Shown piece after piece: positions 7,643 through 10,086 of a DNA stretch of 10,086 nucleotides. This DNA is from Phocaeicola_A sp964514145 (GTDB taxonomy: Bacteria > Bacteroidota > Bacteroidia > Bacteroidales > Bacteroidaceae): the NCBI GenBank assembly GCA_964514145.1, contig CAZEPM010000067.1, positions 1-10,086 on the forward strand, in the 5' to 3' direction. The notes below the pieces were generated by a model. It searched no databases, was not told the DNA's origin, and worked only from the letters and a program-made list of their open reading frames with translations. Position 1 is the first letter of the stretch, and each line of letters starts with the position of its first letter. Both the position numbers and the translations under genes were made by a program.

Positions 7643-8369
7643 CCACATATTATATGTTTTGACAGGGGGTTGTGTTATCGCTTCACTGTGTTTTATAATG
7701 TTGTCATGGGTCGGCAATATTTGTGGTTGGCCTGTCGAGAGTTTACTGACACAAGAAAGCATACGTTGGTTTCTGAAAACAATGTTTTTTCGCATGGAAG
7801 CCTCAAATGGGCTGGAACTTTTTATAATTTTGATGGGTATCAGCAATTTGTTGGATTCTGGCTGGCTACTGGCTATTATAAGAATAGGACGGCATCGTAA
7901 CGGGCATTTGTTTCGTAAAAAACGCCAAGCCCTGTTTTTATCTTGTTTATTAGGAATATGTTATATTATCATAGTAGGGTGGTGTACGTTTTCAAATGAA
8001 GCAATCTTGTCAGGTGTGACTGGTACGCTAGACCGTTCCTCTTTTTGGGTTGGTTGGCCTGTTTTGTTGATGTTTGGATGTGTACTGATGGGGACTGTAT
8101 ACGGCTTGGCATCCGGACAGTTTCGCTCATTAACCAATGTCTTTGCAAGTCTTGCAGTATTGCCCGGTAAAATGACCGGTTGTTTTGTCTACTTATTTAT
8201 CGTTGTCCAATTGTTTGATATTTTTCATCAGACTCATTTCGCTAGTTGGATAGGCATGGACGAGATGATTGTTCAACTTGTGCGCTATGCCTGCTATTAT
8301 GTTCCGTTTGTTTATTTTCTGTTCGTATGCTTATATGGAGAAAATCATCGCGTTACGAATAAATCATAA
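7632..8369 (+). CDS. Small polytopic membrane protein resembling a shortened AbgT-family transporter
   Basis: A 245-residue inner-membrane protein with about six hydrophobic helices (roughly 7-27, 61-83, 101-120, 139-160, 182-200, 215-236). ATG at 7632 is chosen over ATG at 7608 because the overlap with the regulator gene falls from 35 to 11 nt, which suits translational coupling. Two stretches recall AbgT/MtrF p-aminobenzoyl-glutamate transporters: LLTQESIRWFL followed by LFIILMGISNLLDSGWL (first half), and VYGLASGQFRS-x-x-x-VFASLA...VQLFDIF (second half, like the family's G-x-x-x-SDKDV region and following helix). Full-length family members are about 500 residues, so the central and C-terminal parts would be missing. 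Transport is therefore uncertain; it may be a membrane partner or regulator of the sensor system. The similarity is judged from memory and could be coincidental; otherwise it is a hypothetical membrane protein. Confidence 0.7.
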   Translation: MKNDHILYVLTGGCVIASLCFIMLSWVGNICGWPVESLLTQESIRWFLKTMFFRMEASNGLELFIILMGISNLLDSGWLLAIIRIGRHRNGHLFRKKRQALFLSCLLGICYIIIVGWCTFSNEAILSGVTGTLDRSSFWVGWPVLLMFGCVLMGTVYGLASGQFRSLTNVFASLAVLPGKMTGCFVYLFIVVQLFDIFHQTHFASWIGMDEMIVQLVRYACYYVPFVYFLFVCLYGENHRVTNKS

Positions 8370-8380
8370 GCGATGATTTT
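8341..8380. terminator. Inverted repeat across the gene 4 stop codon, probable bidirectional terminator
   Basis: AAAATCATCGC at 8341-8351 is the exact reverse complement of GCGATGATTTT at 8370-8380, with an 18-nt loop that holds the stop codon (8367-8369). The stem ends in TTTT on both strands and lies between two convergent genes, so it could end transcripts from either side. The GC-poor stem and large loop make it a moderate-strength candidate. Confidence 0.5.
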
Positions 8381-8397
8381 GAATTGAGAAATGTTAA

Positions 8398-9039
8398 TCA
8401 GACCTTATTTGTTTTTTTATGGCTAAAATATAGATATATAAAATAGCATAAGATAAGAACAATAATAGTGAATATCGTATATTTGAAAATATCGTTATAT
8501 TCAGTTACCTTTTCCATTAATTTATCTAATGGCATAAAAGAGTGGAAATAATATCCAATGGTTGCCAAAATGATATTCCAAAGACCCGCACCGAGTGTGG
8601 TGTAGAGCAGAAATGGAGCTAACTTCATTTTTGCCAAACCTGCAGGAATTGATATTAACTGACGGATTCCCGGAATTAACCGGCCTATAAACGTAGAGAT
8701 TGCACCGTGTTTATCGAAGAATTTCTCGGCTTTTTGTACTTTCTCGACATCTAATAAACAAAGACGTCCTAAACGGCTGGCGGCAAACTTATAAACAATG
8801 GGACGGCCGACGAAGTATGCCAGGTAATAATTAATCAAAGCTCCTAAATTTGCTCCGATAGTAGCAAAAACTACTACGAATACAATATTTAAGTCTCCTT
8901 CTGCAGCTTTGTATGCTGCAGGGGTAACAACAATTTCAGAAGGAAAAGGAATAAACGAACTCTCAATAGTCATTAATAAAGTGATTGTCCAATAATTGAG
9001 ATGGGTTAAACACCATTGGATAAAGGCTACGGATTCCAT
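8398..9039 (-). CDS. DedA/VTT-family membrane protein
   Basis: A 213-residue polytopic inner-membrane protein of normal DedA length. Family motifs are clear: ESSFIPFPSE (residues 26-35) with the conserved acidic residue and prolines of the first re-entrant loop; the Gly-rich helix IGANLGALINYYLAYFVG (61-78); and the F-x-G-R-x-x-P-G-x-R signature at 117-126, followed by IPAGLAKM. The C-terminus ends in a hydrophobic helix (about 185-205) and a lysine-rich tail. DedA proteins support envelope homeostasis, and some act as undecaprenyl-phosphate or phospholipid transporters (UptA in Gram-positives; YqjA and YghB in E. coli). Which lipid this one moves cannot be told here. It lies 55 nt downstream of the TPR gene on the same strand, with no recognisable promoter in the gap, so the two may be co-transcribed. 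Confidence 0.93.
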   Translation of the reverse strand: MESVAFIQWCLTHLNYWTITLLMTIESSFIPFPSEIVVTPAAYKAAEGDLNIVFVVVFATIGANLGALINYYLAYFVGRPIVYKFAASRLGRLCLLDVEKVQKAEKFFDKHGAISTFIGRLIPGIRQLISIPAGLAKMKLAPFLLYTTLGAGLWNIILATIGYYFHSFMPLDKLMEKVTEYNDIFKYTIFTIIVLILCYFIYLYFSHKKTNKV

Positions 9040-9094
9040 AATATGTTAACTGGTTTATAAATGGTTGAGTATAATGTGGTATTTTTAATAGTTT

Positions 9095-10021
9095 CTAGGA
9101 ATTACATCGGTCATAGATTTTTTGTAAGAAGTCATAAATCTCATTCCGGTCAAGATTTTGTGGTATATGATTAGAGAATACATACTTGATTTCTAAAAGA
9201 GAGTGATTCTTCATCTGTTCAAGATAAACGAAATAGTCATCACGCATCTTGAGTTCTAAACAACAACAGGCGAGATACGGAATAGAACGATGGTATAATG
9301 TTTCTTTGTCTACTCTGCGAAAAGTATCGTATGCATATTGATATAATTGTGCGTTGAAATACTCACAACCAAGTTCAAATGCGCAAAGCTCTTCCTGATT
9401 ACTTTTCCGGGCATACATTTGTGCTTTTTGTATCCATTCTTCTGCAACTGTTTTTTGCTTTTGTTCCAACAGAATTCCTGCATACGACAAATACAGGAAA
9501 GGGTCTTGTGGACATATAGTCAAAAGCTGTTCAATTACAACCTGTGCTTTTTCATATTGTTTAAGATTACGATAATTGTGAATGATCGGAAGATAGATTA
9601 TAGGTCGTACATCATGTGTCCGGAATATCTGCTTTAATGTCTCCAAGGTCGTGATATCATCTTGGAATAAACGGTCTGAAAGTTTGGCAGCTTCCGTCAA
9701 TCGTCCGACGGAAATCAGTGTCAATGATAAAATGAATTGTATGCTTGTGTCATCAGGGAATTGCCTGCAATATTCTTCTAATAAGGTTTCCCCTTTTTGT
9801 ATGTTTTCCGGCTCATTGGTTAAGATGAGTTGGAGCGCTTTTGTGCGTAATACCGGATTGTTTTCCGGTTGGATGGCTAAAGAAAAGTCTGCGGCTTCGA
9901 TAGTTTCAGCAGATTGATTATTCTTGAAATACAAATCGGCTAGTTTGTTCCACTTTTCCACTAAAAACGGATTTTTATCCAATTGCTGTTGTAATTGTCT
10001 GATTTTTTGGTCGGTTGTCAT
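9095..10021 (-). CDS. Tetratricopeptide-repeat protein, cytoplasmic
   Basis: A 308-residue soluble protein with no signal peptide or membrane segment. Repeated helical hairpins of TPR type run through most of it: residues about 17-50 (W-x-x-L-A-x-x-Y, then A-x-x-x-x-P), about 80-115 (F-P-D, then AAKL), about 145-180 (Y-E-K-A, then C-P-Q-D-P), about 180-212, and about 213-245 (A-Y-D-T-F). TPR proteins act as scaffolds for protein-protein contacts; the partner is unknown. It is encoded upstream of the DedA gene and could be co-expressed with it. The start is the first ATG after the hairpin at 10045-10070, preceded by an AT-rich leader of about 20 nt. Function is not predictable beyond the fold. 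Confidence 0.85.
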   Translation of the reverse strand: MTTDQKIRQLQQQLDKNPFLVEKWNKLADLYFKNNQSAETIEAADFSLAIQPENNPVLRTKALQLILTNEPENIQKGETLLEEYCRQFPDDTSIQFILSLTLISVGRLTEAAKLSDRLFQDDITTLETLKQIFRTHDVRPIIYLPIIHNYRNLKQYEKAQVVIEQLLTICPQDPFLYLSYAGILLEQKQKTVAEEWIQKAQMYARKSNQEELCAFELGCEYFNAQLYQYAYDTFRRVDKETLYHRSIPYLACCCLELKMRDDYFVYLEQMKNHSLLEIKYVFSNHIPQNLDRNEIYDFLQKIYDRCNS

Positions 10022-10030
10022 ACGTTAAAT

Positions 10031-10070
10031 AAAAAAACACAACACAGTATCAGTGAGGTCACTGATACTG
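10031..10070 (-). terminator. Perfect 12-bp inverted repeat with T-tract, minus-strand terminator or attenuator
   Basis: CAGTATCAGTGA (10045-10056) and TCACTGATACTG (10059-10070) are exact reverse complements separated by GG. On the minus strand the hairpin is followed after 7 nt by a run of seven T (A7 at 10031-10037 on the plus strand). This suits a terminator for a minus-strand gene lying to the right of the window. It ends only about 10 nt before the TPR start codon, so it could also control read-through into the TPR-DedA pair. An operator palindrome is the alternative. Confidence 0.55.
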
Positions 10071-10086
10071 CATTGTCTTATGTGTG

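Noticed and set aside
7670..7900. Second plus-strand frame inside the mini-AbgT gene
   Set aside because: The overlapping frame has several hydrophobic helices and family-like motifs, whereas this one has none.
9040..9094. Promoter for the DedA gene in the 55-nt gap
   Set aside because: No TAnnTTTG box with a TTTG-like partner is visible on the minus strand; the gap is simply AT-rich.
9347..9917. Plus-strand open frames opposite the TPR gene
   Set aside because: They lie within a gene with clear TPR periodicity on the other strand and have Cys/Phe-rich, domain-free translations.

Overview
The window looks like chromosomal DNA of a gut-type Bacteroidales bacterium (Bacteroides, Parabacteroides or a close relative). 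The reasons are moderate to low GC with AT-rich gene ends, a Bacteroidetes-style promoter (TAnnTTTG -7 box) instead of a sigma70 -35/-10 pair, starts without clear Shine-Dalgarno sequences, and the protein families present: a periplasmic-TPR membrane histidine kinase, a pectinesterase-like secreted beta-helix protein, and a DedA protein. This assignment is inferred from sequence style and was not checked by a search.

Layout. Positions 1-90 carry a candidate promoter for a four-gene plus-strand operon. Gene 1 (91-2604) is a secreted pectin-methylesterase-like beta-helix protein with Ig-like and jelly-roll-like C-terminal modules and an altered active site. Gene 2 (2622-6899) is a very large membrane sensor made of two consecutive sensor-kinase units in one polypeptide. 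Gene 3 (6917-7642) is a response regulator with an intact receiver and a divergent LuxR-like HTH. Gene 4 (7632-8369) is a small polytopic membrane protein that resembles a shortened AbgT transporter. Gaps and overlaps are 17 nt, 17 nt and -11 nt, so the four are probably co-transcribed. An 11-bp inverted repeat across the gene 4 stop codon probably forms the terminator. It also separates the operon from a converging minus-strand pair: a soluble TPR protein (9095-10021) followed by a DedA/VTT membrane protein (8398-9039). A perfect 12-bp inverted repeat at 10045-10070 lies just upstream of the TPR gene.

How the genes may work together. Genes 2 and 3 form a two-component pathway. The most notable point is that the two kinase units of gene 2 are complementary. 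The first has complete ATP-binding motifs but glycine where the phosphoacceptor histidine should be. The second has a histidine H-box but has lost the ATP-binding motifs. The simplest model is that unit 1 phosphorylates unit 2 within the same chain or dimer, and the phosphate then passes to Asp58 of the response regulator. The second unit begins with what looks like a lipoprotein signal sequence, now internal, as if two adjacent sensor genes had fused. The roles of the secreted protein and the mini-AbgT protein are unknown; co-transcription suggests they supply, sense or respond to the same signal, possibly at the cell envelope.

No RNA genes, CRISPR arrays, insertion sequences or other mobile elements were seen.
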